A stretch of 36,636 nucleotides of DNA from Anaeroglomus sp964550565. GTDB lineage: Bacteria; Planctomycetota; Phycisphaerae; Sedimentisphaerales; Anaerohalosphaeraceae. How positions within the stretch are numbered: position 1 is the first letter of the stretch; each line of letters begins with the position of its first letter. The stretch lies in contig CAZKAI010000039.1 in the NCBI GenBank assembly GCA_964550565.1, forward strand, positions 1 to 36,636, given 5' to 3'. A model generated the notes under the pieces. It was not told the DNA's origin and ran no database searches. It worked only from the letters and a program-made list of their open reading frames with translations. Shown here in pieces: positions 9,283 to 17,719 of the stretch. The translations under genes were made by a program, and so were the position numbers.

Positions 9283-10971
9283 TCATTTGCCTTGCAACAA
9301 CTCCTGTTGAACCGTAACGCCGGCTTTCTGGGCGGCTAATGCGTGTTTTCTGGCGGAAGCTTTGTCTCCACTGAGATAATAGCATATCGCAAGCCCATTA
9401 TGAATGGCGCCATTGTCCGGACTCAGGGACAATGCGGCTCGGTACGATTCGACGGCCTTATTATACTCTTTCTGGTTGGCATACGCAACAGCCAGATTGT
9501 GATAGAGGTCCGAGTTCTGCGGGTCCATCTGGAGGGCCTGGGCATAGCATTGAGCGGCCAGGTCTGAATTCTGCAGTTTTAAATAGGCATTGCCCATATT
9601 CTGCAGGGCGGCCGACTGGGTCGGATCAATTAACAGAACCTGCCGGTAGGCCTCGATTTCATCATTCGTCCGCTCCAGATAGTGCATGGCAAGGGCCAGG
9701 CCAAACCACGCTTCGGCATCGTCCTGACGAATAGAAAGGGATTGCTGGAACAGATTTGCCGCACCGGTAAAGTCTTTCTGGTCGAGGGAGAGATTGCCAA
9801 GGCCTGTATAAGCGGAAGCCAATTGCGGATCAATATCAAGGGCTTTGGAAAAGGCAGTCTGTGCCTGAGCGATACGTCCCATTTTACGATAGAGCTGCGC
9901 CAGATAGAGAAAATTCTGAGCATCCGCGGGTTTCAAAATGACCGCGGCCTGCATCTGGGCGACCGCTTTATCGAGCTCTCCCAGCCCCTGATAGGCCTGA
10001 GCGAGGTTGCGATACACGTCAACAAAATCCTTTTTGAGCTTCAGGGCCTTGAGATAAAGTCCTTTGGCACGTTCGTACTGGCCCAACTGCAGGTAGGCAT
10101 TGCCCATATTGTTGTAATTGGTGGCATCTGGGCCCAGAATCGCCAGGGCCTGTTCATATTGGGCAATCGCTTCATCCGGGCGTTTCAGACGCAGCAGGAC
10201 GTTGCCGAGGTTGGTATGAGCTTCGGCCAGTGATGGATTAATCTGTACGGCCTTGACCAGGTAGTCGAATGCATAATCAAGCTGGGCACGGTCGGCGTAA
10301 CTGTTGCCGAGGTTATTAAAGAAACACCCGAGCGTTTGCTTGGGTGTCAGATTTTTTAAATAGAGCGAATCCCGGTTGGAAGGCGGAGGGAATTTTTCGA
10401 TGTAATGTTTGTCGGCAGCGATGGCACCGCCGGAGGTGGTTTCAATATTATATTGTTTTTTGCCGTCGTCATATCGCACGAAGAAATGGCCCGGCACGAC
10501 CACGCCATAAGCCGGCAGACCAATCCGTTCGGCGATGGCCAGATACAGCACCGACAGGCTCAGGCAGTAGCCGCGCTTGCGTTCGAGCACGACATGCAGA
10601 AATAAATCGTCGGGATTGTCCGCCGTTTCCAGCGAGGCGAAACCGAGGTCTTTAAACAGGTATTCATTGATGATTTCGATGGCACGATAATCCGCCGAGA
10701 TGCGTTTTTCTTTCATGCGGGCAAGGATGTCTTCGGCCATATCATCGATTTTGCTGCGATACATAGTCGGGGTTTTATTGGCCCCCCATTCCCGCGACAG
10801 CAGCAGGGCGGCGGTGGCCAGATCAATCTCCTCATCCGGCAGCCGCAGGACGCCTTCAATTGAGGACATATACAGCCCGCGTTTGCCGTCATTGGTTAGT
10901 GTGACAGCCAGGGCTGCGGGAGCACCGATAAGCACGGCCAGCAGAACAAAAATGAGTCGATATTTTTTCAT
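9283..10971 (-). CDS. Secreted transglutaminase-like (SirB1-type) protein with TPR array
   Basis: A signal peptide (about 1-22, ending ALA) is followed by a Transglut_core2/SirB1-like domain (about 40-220) and then about nine TPR units to the C-terminus (562 residues). The possible Cys-His pair is C136 in KRGYCLSLSVLYLAIAERIG and H162 in VPGHFFVRY, with N175/E177 as third-residue candidates. SirB1-type domains are mostly of unknown activity. The TPRs point to protein-protein contacts in the periplasm. The gene lies 11 bp after the DUF167 gene and 22 bp before the AsmA-like gene. No clear Shine-Dalgarno was seen, which suggests coupling to the upstream gene. Confidence 0.82.
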   Translation of the reverse strand: MKKYRLIFVLLAVLIGAPAALAVTLTNDGKRGLYMSSIEGVLRLPDEEIDLATAALLLSREWGANKTPTMYRSKIDDMAEDILARMKEKRISADYRAIEIINEYLFKDLGFASLETADNPDDLFLHVVLERKRGYCLSLSVLYLAIAERIGLPAYGVVVPGHFFVRYDDGKKQYNIETTSGGAIAADKHYIEKFPPPSNRDSLYLKNLTPKQTLGCFFNNLGNSYADRAQLDYAFDYLVKAVQINPSLAEAHTNLGNVLLRLKRPDEAIAQYEQALAILGPDATNYNNMGNAYLQLGQYERAKGLYLKALKLKKDFVDVYRNLAQAYQGLGELDKAVAQMQAAVILKPADAQNFLYLAQLYRKMGRIAQAQTAFSKALDIDPQLASAYTGLGNLSLDQKDFTGAANLFQQSLSIRQDDAEAWFGLALAMHYLERTNDEIEAYRQVLLIDPTQSAALQNMGNAYLKLQNSDLAAQCYAQALQMDPQNSDLYHNLAVAYANQKEYNKAVESYRAALSLSPDNGAIHNGLAICYYLSGDKASARKHALAAQKAGVTVQQELLQGK

Positions 10972-10982
10972 GGCGTAATCGG

Positions 10983-11249
10983 TTATTTATTTTCTATAAG
11001 TCCCAACTGCTGTGTTATCTTATCCGACGTCATCGCTTCAATCCGAATTTGCTTGACGGGGCTGGTATGCCCGGAAACAATCTCAATCGCATTTTTACGG
11101 ATGCCCAGCTTCTCGGCCAGGAAATCAATGAGGCAGTCGTTGGCCTTGCCTTTTTCAGGTGCCGCGGCGACCTTGATTTTCAGCATCTGGCCCATGGGTC
11201 CAGCGATTTGTGTCCGCGAACTGCCGGGCACAACCTTGACGGTAAACAT
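10983..11249 (-). CDS. DUF167 (YggU/UPF0235) family protein
   Basis: The product is a small protein of 88 residues. It shows the DUF167 pattern: VKVVPGSSRTQIAG, then LKIKVAAAPEKGKANDCLI and a C-terminal VSGHTSPVKQIRIE strand. The family's biochemical role is not established. The start at 11249 is chosen because AGAAGG lies 4 nt before it and family members normally begin right at the first strand; an upstream in-frame ATG at 11282 would add 11 residues. It sits between a hypothetical gene and the transglutaminase/TPR gene in the same run. Confidence 0.85.
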   Translation of the reverse strand: MFTVKVVPGSSRTQIAGPMGQMLKIKVAAAPEKGKANDCLIDFLAEKLGIRKNAIEIVSGHTSPVKQIRIEAMTSDKITQQLGLIENK

Positions 11250-11293
11250 TACACCTTCTTTGGTATTGGAGAATATTGACATAGCCGTCCGGC

Positions 11294-11593
11294 TCAGACA
11301 TTTTCCCGAAGATTTTGCCCGATGGAAAACTGGATATATCGCTCAATCTGTGCGGCCAGTTCACCGACGCTGCCAATCTGGAAATCTTCGTAATGGCCGG
11401 GTAAAAATTCTCCATTCAATGCCTTTTTAAAGACCTTGACTCGAACAATCGGGACGGTTTTTAAATTGGCCGAAAAACTGGTATTTTTATATTCCTTCAA
11501 TTCGACCCGCCAGTCTTCGCTGATAAACACGAGACTGCTGCCCGTATACACGGACGTCGGAAAATAATCATACAAGGTCTTTATAATATCCAT
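11294..11593 (-). CDS. Small conserved-looking hypothetical protein
   Basis: The gene encodes 99 residues, with no signal peptide or membrane segment. The composition alternates aromatic and charged residues (SEDWRVELKEYKN, VPIVRVKVFKKAL), suggesting a compact alpha/beta fold. The family was not recognised. Position supports a real gene: it is 62 bp downstream of pyrD and 44 bp upstream of the DUF167 start, all on the minus strand, with AGGA about 10 nt before the ATG. The function is unknown. Confidence 0.65.
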   Translation of the reverse strand: MDIIKTLYDYFPTSVYTGSSLVFISEDWRVELKEYKNTSFSANLKTVPIVRVKVFKKALNGEFLPGHYEDFQIGSVGELAAQIERYIQFSIGQNLRENV

Positions 11594-11655
11594 ATCGGCT
11601 ATTTCCTGTTTTATATCCAGCGATTGGCCTGTTAAAATATACCAGATAATCAGGC

Positions 11656-12588
11656 CTATCGCAAGCTGCCGGTCAGTTCAGAGACGCTTGGAATCCCGTG
11701 TTTCTGGCAATACAGACATAATCCATCTAGTATTTTGGATGTGCAGGCCGGGTCGTTGAATGTTGCGGTTCCCACGGCCACGGCGGTCGCGCCGGCAATC
11801 ATGAATTCGATGGCATCGGAGGCGGTGCGTATTCCGCCCAGACCGAGGATGGGGATGTTGTTCGGTTTACCAACTTCCTGATAGACCCGGTTGACCAGAT
11901 AAACAGCGATTGGCTTGATGGCAGGGCCGCTCAGACCGCCGGTGCGGTTGGATAAAACCGGTTTTCGTGTCTCAATATTGATGACCATCGCTGTAAACGT
12001 ATTAATCAGGCTCAGAGCGTCAGCTCCGCCGGCAACTGCAGCTTTGGCAGTAGCCGTAATATCGGTGACGGCGGGAGTCAGTTTGACAATCAGCGGCTTT
12101 TTACCGCAGACGGTCTTGACGGCACGGGTGATTTGTTCAATCAGACCTGGGTCGGTGCCAAAGGTAATGCCGCCTTGTTTAACATTGGGACAACTGATAT
12201 TCAGTTCGAAGCCTGCGATGCAGTCGATACCGCTGAGACGTTCAGTTACGCGAACATAATCCTCGATCGTCTGGCCGGCGACATTGACAAATACGGCTGT
12301 TTTAAGCTGTTGGATAACGGGGATTTTTTCGACCAGAAAACGTTCCAGACCCAGATTAGCCAGGCCAATCGCATTGAGCATCCCGGAATCCGTTTCGACG
12401 ACGCGAGGGGTTGGATTACCTTTACGCGGCAGAACTGAAATGCTTTTGGTGATAAATCCGCCCAGCGAGCCAATGTCCATGAAATCGGACAATTCATCCG
12501 CATAGCCGCAGGTGCCGGACGCAGTAAAGACGGGATTTTTCAGCGTCAAGCCTGCAAATTGAATACTTAAATCGACAGTCTGTTCCAT
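11656..12588 (-). CDS. pyrD: Dihydroorotate dehydrogenase, class 1B catalytic subunit
   Basis: PyrD oxidises dihydroorotate to orotate in pyrimidine synthesis, with FMN in the cytoplasm. It shows FTASGTCGYADELSDF near the N-terminus, the active-site cysteine in ELNISCPNV (class 1), and FMN phosphate-binding segments GLGGIRTASDAIEFMIAGA and GTATF. Class 1B is indicated by the adjacent electron-transfer subunit pyrK. The start at 12588 (310 residues) is chosen because AAGG precedes it and it follows the pyrK stop by 5 bp; the longer form from 12654 would overlap pyrK by 61 bp and add an unrelated tail. Confidence 0.95.
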   Translation of the reverse strand: MEQTVDLSIQFAGLTLKNPVFTASGTCGYADELSDFMDIGSLGGFITKSISVLPRKGNPTPRVVETDSGMLNAIGLANLGLERFLVEKIPVIQQLKTAVFVNVAGQTIEDYVRVTERLSGIDCIAGFELNISCPNVKQGGITFGTDPGLIEQITRAVKTVCGKKPLIVKLTPAVTDITATAKAAVAGGADALSLINTFTAMVINIETRKPVLSNRTGGLSGPAIKPIAVYLVNRVYQEVGKPNNIPILGLGGIRTASDAIEFMIAGATAVAVGTATFNDPACTSKILDGLCLYCQKHGIPSVSELTGSLR

Positions 12589-12593
12589 CGACC

Positions 12594-13550
12594 TTATCCT
12601 TCCTTGCTGAAAACCACGTCGCGGGCATCGAAGACCGGGCCTTCTTTGCAGCATAACTTATATTCTGTTTGCTGGGGCTGGGCGGTTTTGTGTTCGATCG
12701 CACAGCTTTGGCACAGTCCTATCCCGCAGGCCATCATACGTTCCATACTGACCTGGCAGGGCACATTATGTTTGAGAGCCAATTTGGCCGCTGCGGCGAG
12801 CATGACCTCCGGCCCGCAGGCATAAATCGCTGTTTTTGCGGGATTCCATGTATTCTTGTTTAACCAGTTCTCAACGCAGGTAGTTACATATCCTTTAAAA
12901 CCTGCTGAACCATCATCGGTGGCAATCTGGCAATCCACACCCAACTGCCAGAATTCTTCCAATACAAGACCGGTGATATTTCCAATGCGAATTGTAAACG
13001 GCAGGTCATCACAACTTCTGGCTCCTGCAAAAACGAGCACTTTAGTAGAAAGTTTCTTCAAAGCGGAGGCCAGATGGAGGAGCGGGGGGGCTCCCATGCC
13101 GCCTGCTATAAGAATTGATAACTCTTTGTCTGGCAGAATATTAAAGCCATTTCCAAGGGGGCCAAGGACGTTGATTTTATCCCCTTTGGACAGGCTGGTC
13201 ATTCTGACGGTAGAAGGCCCCAGCACACAATACATAATTTCGAGCTTGACGACTGGGCCGTTTTCTCCCTGACCAACGGAAACATCGGAAAAACTAAACG
13301 GCCGGCGTAGAATAAGCTGTCTTTTTACGGTGTCTTTGAGGGCATCCGGGATTTTTTCTTGAGCGGGAAGGGCGGTTTGAGTCAAATCCAGCATGACGAA
13401 CTGGCCGGGAATGACGGATCGGAAGAACGGCACAGCATCGGCCCCCAGTTCGATTATTAAGCGGTTATAGCAGGTCCGGATTTGCTGGTTACTAAGGACC
13501 GTTGCCCAAAACATTCCCTTGGCTTGTGATAGCTTATCTGAACAACTCAT
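12594..13550 (-). CDS. pyrK: Dihydroorotate dehydrogenase electron-transfer subunit PyrK
   Basis: PyrK carries electrons from PyrD to NAD+ through FAD and a [2Fe-2S] cluster. The 318-residue protein has the FAD-binding RRPFSFSD motif, a nucleotide-binding IAGGMGAPPLLHLA loop, YACGPEVM, and the cluster ligands in CGIGLCQSC plus a downstream cysteine in KLCCKEG. It is the first gene of the minus-strand run, preceded by its own promoter and a terminator-containing leader. Only a weak Shine-Dalgarno (GAAAGAG) is seen. Its length is somewhat above the usual 250-280 residues. Confidence 0.93.
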   Translation of the reverse strand: MSCSDKLSQAKGMFWATVLSNQQIRTCYNRLIIELGADAVPFFRSVIPGQFVMLDLTQTALPAQEKIPDALKDTVKRQLILRRPFSFSDVSVGQGENGPVVKLEIMYCVLGPSTVRMTSLSKGDKINVLGPLGNGFNILPDKELSILIAGGMGAPPLLHLASALKKLSTKVLVFAGARSCDDLPFTIRIGNITGLVLEEFWQLGVDCQIATDDGSAGFKGYVTTCVENWLNKNTWNPAKTAIYACGPEVMLAAAAKLALKHNVPCQVSMERMMACGIGLCQSCAIEHKTAQPQQTEYKLCCKEGPVFDARDVVFSKEG

Positions 13551-13571
13551 AAGCTCTTTCTAAATAAGAGG

Positions 13572-13697
13572 TTAATGAATAAAAAAAGCTTCCGGAATAT
13601 TCATCCACTGACATTCCGGAAGCCCGCCACGGCAAAGAAAGCCGCCAATATCTAATCCACCGTCTGTATTCTTGGTCCCGTTTTTTCTGGTATTCAC
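13572..13697 (-). CDS. Possible 41-codon leader ORF ahead of pyrK
   Basis: A GTG at 13697 opens a 41-codon frame that ends at a TAA 21 nt before the pyrK ATG. It reads right through the terminator hairpin at 13588-13623. AGGA sits 9 nt upstream of the GTG. The 12 bases TAGGAACCAAGA before it are identical to those before the TPR gene start at 19423, which argues for a real initiation region. The peptide (with CRGGLPEC in its middle) matches nothing recognised. If it is translated, the act of translation rather than the peptide may matter, as in the E. coli pyrBI leader. It may equally be chance. Confidence 0.3.
   Translation of the reverse strand: MNTRKNGTKNTDGGLDIGGFLCRGGLPECQWMNIPEAFFIH
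13581..13623 (-). terminator. Intrinsic terminator in the pyrK leader (probable attenuator)
   Basis: On the minus strand a perfect 11-bp stem (GCTTCCGGAAT / ATTCCGGAAGC, arms at 13613-13623 and 13588-13598) with a 14-nt loop is followed by seven T. It lies between the minus-strand promoter (13721-13749) and the pyrK start (13550), with no other gene to terminate. It therefore would abort pyrK transcription or form the 3' end of a short RNA of about 130 nt. Confidence 0.8.
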
Positions 13698-13720
13698 CTT
13701 CTTGGTTCCTAACGCGGATA

Positions 13721-13749
13721 AGTATAGCACCCCCCCAAAACGATGTCAA
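13721..13749 (-). promoter_or_regulatory. Near-consensus sigma70 promoter of the pyrK-pyrD run
   Basis: On the minus strand TTGACA (13749-13744) and TATACT (13726-13721) are separated by exactly 17 bp. The expected start of transcription is near 13714, giving a leader of about 165 nt before pyrK. The spacer contains a run of seven G. The 435-bp intergenic region 13551-13985 holds this promoter, the leader and terminator, and the dacB promoter on the other strand. Confidence 0.8.
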
Positions 13750-13882
13750 CTACAGGAGCAAAAAAGATTTTTCAAAAAAACTCATTAAAAGCAATATAAG
13801 TCTTTATCTAATAATACGATATAACATATTGAATACCTCATGTAATCCGCGTTGTGAATCTGAAAAAACAGGATATCCCCTC

Positions 13883-13911
13883 TTGAACAGCACCATAATC
13901 TATGGTATATG
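13883..13911 (+). promoter_or_regulatory. Candidate promoter of dacB
   Basis: TTGAAC (13883-13888) and TATATG (13906-13911) are separated by 17 bp and lie about 75-80 bp upstream of the dacB start. This is a fair match to the sigma70 consensus. Confidence 0.4.
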
Positions 13912-13985
13912 CAAATCTCGTGTCAAATGGAATGACGGGGGATATTTTTCCCTGTAGTAATGCAAACGGATTGGAAGTGAATTGA

Positions 13986-15389
13986 TTGACGATGTTTAGC
14001 CGAAAATATTTCAGTATAGGATTGTTACTGTGCTGCTGGACTGTTTCACTATCTACAGCATCCAAGCCGATCGACGATGTGCTTCGTGATTCTGCACAGA
14101 AAAAAACCAGATACTCTGTCCTTGTCATGAATGCCTCGGATGGAAAAACTATTTTTGCACGCAATCCTGACACGCCGTTGATGCCCGCATCCAATATGAA
14201 ATTAATTACCACGGCTGCGGCGGTACATTATCTCGGTGCAGATTATGTATTTAAGACCGAGGTTGGACTGCTCAACGACAGCCTGGTGATTGTGGGCGGG
14301 GGCGATCCGCTATTGGGCGATCTTACAACAGATGTCCGCTATAGCCGCAAAGCCGGTTGGGTTATCGATACGATTGCTGAAGTGCTTAAAAAGAATCATA
14401 TCACCTCGGTACGGGATATTGTTGTGGATGCCAGTTTCTTTGATAACAATCGCGTCCATCCGGCCTGGCCTGCTGACCAGCTCAATCAATGGTATGCCTG
14501 TGAGGTCAGCGGGATTAACTATAATAACAACTGCATCCGGATTACGGCGGAAAATAAAAACGGCAAGGTTGTTCTGGGAACCGAACCAAGCACTTCCTTT
14601 TTGACATTTATCAACCAGGTGCGGCTTGTCGGTAGCGGCAGCAGTGCCCTGGGAGCCTATCGCAATTCAAAACCGAATGTCCTGATTGTCAAAGGCAATC
14701 TTCGCGGGGCAACGGGCTTTGATGTTGCCATTGAAAAACCCTCCGCTTTTTTTGCCTGGCATTTAAAAGAACGGCTGGCAGCCCAGGGCATTGAAGTCCA
14801 GGGCGGCCTGGTCGGGCAATATGTTAAACAGGACCCGGCCCTGCAGATTCTGCATACATTTGAAACGCCGCTGGCCGATGTGCTTTACCGCAGCAACAAA
14901 GACAGCCTGGGGCTTGCGGCCGAATCACTGATTAAGACCATTTCCGCCGAACAGACCGAAGGCCGAATCAACGGTGAATGGCCTCATGGCCTGACGCTTG
15001 CGGGCAATTATTTGTGTTCGCTCGGGGCAGATCCCAACGATTTCGTTCTTGATGATGGTTCCGGGCTGAGCCGAAACAACCGGCTGACGACACGCATTAT
15101 CGTTTCAGTACTCAAAGACCTGTATGCAAGTCCCAACTGGGCCATGTTTGAAAGCAGCCTGTCGGTCGGCGGTGAAGACGGAACGACATCCAAGTATTTC
15201 CAGGAGCCGCAGTATCGCGGTCGGATTCTGGGGAAAACGGGCTATATCTCGGGCGTTCGTGCATTCAGTGGACTATGCAAAACCCCCTCTGGCGACATTC
15301 TGTTCAGTATCCTGACCGAGGATGGAAACGGTCTGACCCGCAACTGGATTAACGAAATTACAAAGTCGATTTTTGACCGGAAGTTTTAG
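13986..15389 (+). CDS. dacB: D-alanyl-D-alanine carboxypeptidase/endopeptidase (PBP4-like, peptidase S13)
   Basis: This periplasmic penicillin-binding protein trims peptidoglycan stems or cuts cross-links. The 467 residues begin with a signal peptide (about 1-25). The catalytic SxxK motif is S69-N-M-K72 and the KTG motif is K417-T-G419, close to the E. coli PBP4 positions. The middle SxN motif appears as S307-L-G309, with glycine where asparagine is expected. Two starts are possible: TTG at 13986 (GGAAG 8 nt upstream) or ATG at 13992 (spacing 14 nt). The 3' end overlaps the convergent CNNM gene by 32 bp. Confidence 0.92.
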   Translation: MTMFSRKYFSIGLLLCCWTVSLSTASKPIDDVLRDSAQKKTRYSVLVMNASDGKTIFARNPDTPLMPASNMKLITTAAAVHYLGADYVFKTEVGLLNDSLVIVGGGDPLLGDLTTDVRYSRKAGWVIDTIAEVLKKNHITSVRDIVVDASFFDNNRVHPAWPADQLNQWYACEVSGINYNNNCIRITAENKNGKVVLGTEPSTSFLTFINQVRLVGSGSSALGAYRNSKPNVLIVKGNLRGATGFDVAIEKPSAFFAWHLKERLAAQGIEVQGGLVGQYVKQDPALQILHTFETPLADVLYRSNKDSLGLAAESLIKTISAEQTEGRINGEWPHGLTLAGNYLCSLGADPNDFVLDDGSGLSRNNRLTTRIIVSVLKDLYASPNWAMFESSLSVGGEDGTTSKYFQEPQYRGRILGKTGYISGVRAFSGLCKTPSGDILFSILTEDGNGLTRNWINEITKSIFDRKF

Positions 15390-16422
15390 ATTTATCCGGA
15401 ACGATTTCGTAGCGGGCCAGTTCTCCGGTCAGTTCTTCGACAAGGTCTTTCAAGGTTAATATGCCCAGCGGTTTTTTCTGCTCGGCCAGCAGGCCTGATT
15501 GGGATGTCGTGATGACAGCAATCCGGTGCGGTCCTTTCCGCATGATCGATATGGCGTCCAGTACGGAAATCGACATGTCCATCTGGACAATCGGCTGTAA
15601 AAAGGGTCTCAAGTTTTCAAATTCTATGCCTGCCCCCAGCGTCTGATAGATATCCATAAAGCCGATAATATTACTGCGATCCTTTTCATACACCGGAATC
15701 CGGCGATGCGGGCACCGCGCGACAATAGCCAGTAAGGCCCTGCGATTGCTGTTGACTTCCGCCATTTCGGCTTTGCTCATCGGCACCACGACCGTTCCGA
15801 CAGAGACTTCGGGAATGTTAATCAGCCGCTGCATCATGTTCTTCTGCAGGGATGTCAGCAGACCTTCGTCGCGCGTTTCCTGAATGATTTGACGGACCTG
15901 GCTGCGCTGGGTGATATCGACAGCGGCGGCGGTATCGACAGAGATTCGGAAGAGCCGGGAGAACACCTTGAATAAAAGCCGCATCAATTTCACGGCGCCA
16001 CTGATGGTGCAGATTCGCCATACCGACCATATCGCGGGAGCCAGCGGTCGTATGAAACCATCAGCACGGTAAAAGAATATGCTTTTGGGCAGTATTTCCC
16101 CGAAGATAAACAGGGACGGCGTCATGATAGCCGTGGTGTAGAATTCAGCCAGATTTTCATCTTTCAGATACGATAGCAGCCACCATGCCAGGCAGCTTGT
16201 CGCCAGATAATTAACCAGGTTGTTACCCAGCAGCAGCGACAGGATTAATCCCTGGCCATCGGCAATGGCGGTGGATAATTGCTTATAGAAGGCCCATCCC
16301 TGTTCGGCGCCAAGACGCAGACGAAAGCGGCTGAGACGATAGATGCCTGTTTCCACGCCGGAAAAGAAGGCGCTGCACAGGAACATCAAAATAACAAACA
16401 GGAGCAGTGCAATATGCGTCAT
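15358..16422 (-). CDS. CNNM/DUF21 membrane protein with CBS pair (short form)
   Basis: The 354-residue protein has an N-terminal DUF21 (CNNM) transmembrane domain with three to four helices (about 1-140, including CSAFFSGVETGIYRLSRFRL and FGEILPKSIFF) followed by a CBS pair (about 205-335). The C-terminal CorC_HlyC domain of longer relatives is missing. CNNM/CorC proteins are linked to Mg2+ and Na+ transport; the exact substrate here is inferred. Its ATG overlaps the stop of the upstream CNNM gene by 4 bp, so both are co-translated and may form a heteromer. Confidence 0.85.
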   Translation of the reverse strand: MTHIALLLFVILMFLCSAFFSGVETGIYRLSRFRLRLGAEQGWAFYKQLSTAIADGQGLILSLLLGNNLVNYLATSCLAWWLLSYLKDENLAEFYTTAIMTPSLFIFGEILPKSIFFYRADGFIRPLAPAIWSVWRICTISGAVKLMRLLFKVFSRLFRISVDTAAAVDITQRSQVRQIIQETRDEGLLTSLQKNMMQRLINIPEVSVGTVVVPMSKAEMAEVNSNRRALLAIVARCPHRRIPVYEKDRSNIIGFMDIYQTLGAGIEFENLRPFLQPIVQMDMSISVLDAISIMRKGPHRIAVITTSQSGLLAEQKKPLGILTLKDLVEELTGELARYEIVPDKSKTSGQKSTL

Positions 16423-17693
16423 GGTTTAGCTACCAGTGGTTCCAGAGATAAAACCAGGCTTTCAATGCGATTATTTTTTACGGTTTCGATTGTAAATTTC
16501 ATATTCTGCCAGGTCACGACATCGCCGTTTTTGGGGATTCGACCCAGCAGGGCGGTTACCAGGCCGCCAATGGTGGTCAAGCGTATCTGTTCGGGATCTA
16601 CGCCAAAGGCTTCGGCCCAGTCCAGAATGGAAAGCCGGGCCGACAGGCGGTAGGTCATCGGGCCGATTTGCTGGATGGGAACACTTAACTGCTGCTGTTG
16701 TTCATCTGCTCCCAGAAGCTGATCGACGATATCATCGAGTTTCACCAGTCCTGCAATACCGCCGTACTCATCGACTGCGATGGCGATATCAATGGCGTTG
16801 TTCTGAAAAAATGTAATCAGTGATTCCACATTTTTCTGCTCTGGCACATAATGCACCGGCTTGACAAGCTGTTCCACGGATTTGCCGGGATTGGTCAGCA
16901 GGTCCTGAAAATGAATGACACCCACGATGGAATCGATGCTGTCGGTATAAACCGGAATCTGGCGTAATCGGTACTGATACATGGTTTCCTGCAAAGCGGC
17001 ATGGCTGGAGCGGATTGAACAGGCTTTCATTTCCACCCGGGGCCGCATGACATGACGGACTTTTAAGAGTCCCAATTCCAGCACTTCCAGCAGCAGCAGG
17101 TTTTCATCCTGTGTCAATAATCCTTTGCGGGCGGACTGGTCCAGCAAAATGCGAAGCTGATTCAGCGTGACTGGTTCCTGTGAATCCCCTGTTTGAGTAG
17201 CTGGCGCAGAAAGTCGAACGGCTGGTTTTATGATGATATAATCAATGACAGCCAGAAGGGGGGTCAGGATTTTGAGCAAAAAATAAAAAGGCAGGACGGC
17301 AGTCATACACATGGCATACGCATTGGCATACGCAAAGGCCTTGGGCAGCATTTCGCCGAAAATCAGCAGCGATACAAACACGCCAACCGCCCATAATACC
17401 GCTACGGAGTGGCTGTAAAGCTCCTGGATACGAATCGTAGTAATTCCTGCCAGGGAATAAAACAGAATATTGACCAGCATATTACAGAACAGCAGAGTGG
17501 TTAGCAGCCGATTCGGACTTTGCAATATATGCCAGGTTAACCATTCAAGACGATTGGACGACTGGGCGAACCCTCCGACTTTTCGCGGTGACAGATGAAA
17601 AAAAGCCGTCTCGGCGGCAGAGCAGAAGCCCGAACAGAACAACAGTCCCAACATAACCACAAAACGCAGCGAATTGTCAATCAGAAAACTCAC
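16419..17693 (-). CDS. CNNM/CBS/CorC-type (hemolysin C family) membrane protein
   Basis: This is the full-length relative of the next gene, with 424 residues. It has a DUF21 membrane domain (about 1-175, with SGFCSAAETAFFHLSPRKV and FGEMLPKAFAYANAYA), a CBS pair (about 205-330, with VAIAVDEYGGIAGLVKLDDI) and a C-terminal CorC_HlyC domain (about 345-420, with TIGGLVTALLGRIPKNGD). The family is associated with Mg2+ or Co2+ efflux and adenosine-nucleotide sensing by the CBS pair. It is 26 bp downstream of the histidine kinase gene and overlaps the short CNNM gene by 4 bp. Confidence 0.9.
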   Translation of the reverse strand: MSFLIDNSLRFVVMLGLLFCSGFCSAAETAFFHLSPRKVGGFAQSSNRLEWLTWHILQSPNRLLTTLLFCNMLVNILFYSLAGITTIRIQELYSHSVAVLWAVGVFVSLLIFGEMLPKAFAYANAYAMCMTAVLPFYFLLKILTPLLAVIDYIIIKPAVRLSAPATQTGDSQEPVTLNQLRILLDQSARKGLLTQDENLLLLEVLELGLLKVRHVMRPRVEMKACSIRSSHAALQETMYQYRLRQIPVYTDSIDSIVGVIHFQDLLTNPGKSVEQLVKPVHYVPEQKNVESLITFFQNNAIDIAIAVDEYGGIAGLVKLDDIVDQLLGADEQQQQLSVPIQQIGPMTYRLSARLSILDWAEAFGVDPEQIRLTTIGGLVTALLGRIPKNGDVVTWQNMKFTIETVKNNRIESLVLSLEPLVAKP

Positions 17694-17719
17694 GATTGGT
17701 TGCTCGAGACGTATTGGGA

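Noticed and set aside
13534..13749. 71-codon minus-strand ORF overlapping the pyrK start
   Set aside because: Its TTG start is the -35 box of the pyrK promoter and it runs through the leader and terminator in a frame without a ribosome-binding site.
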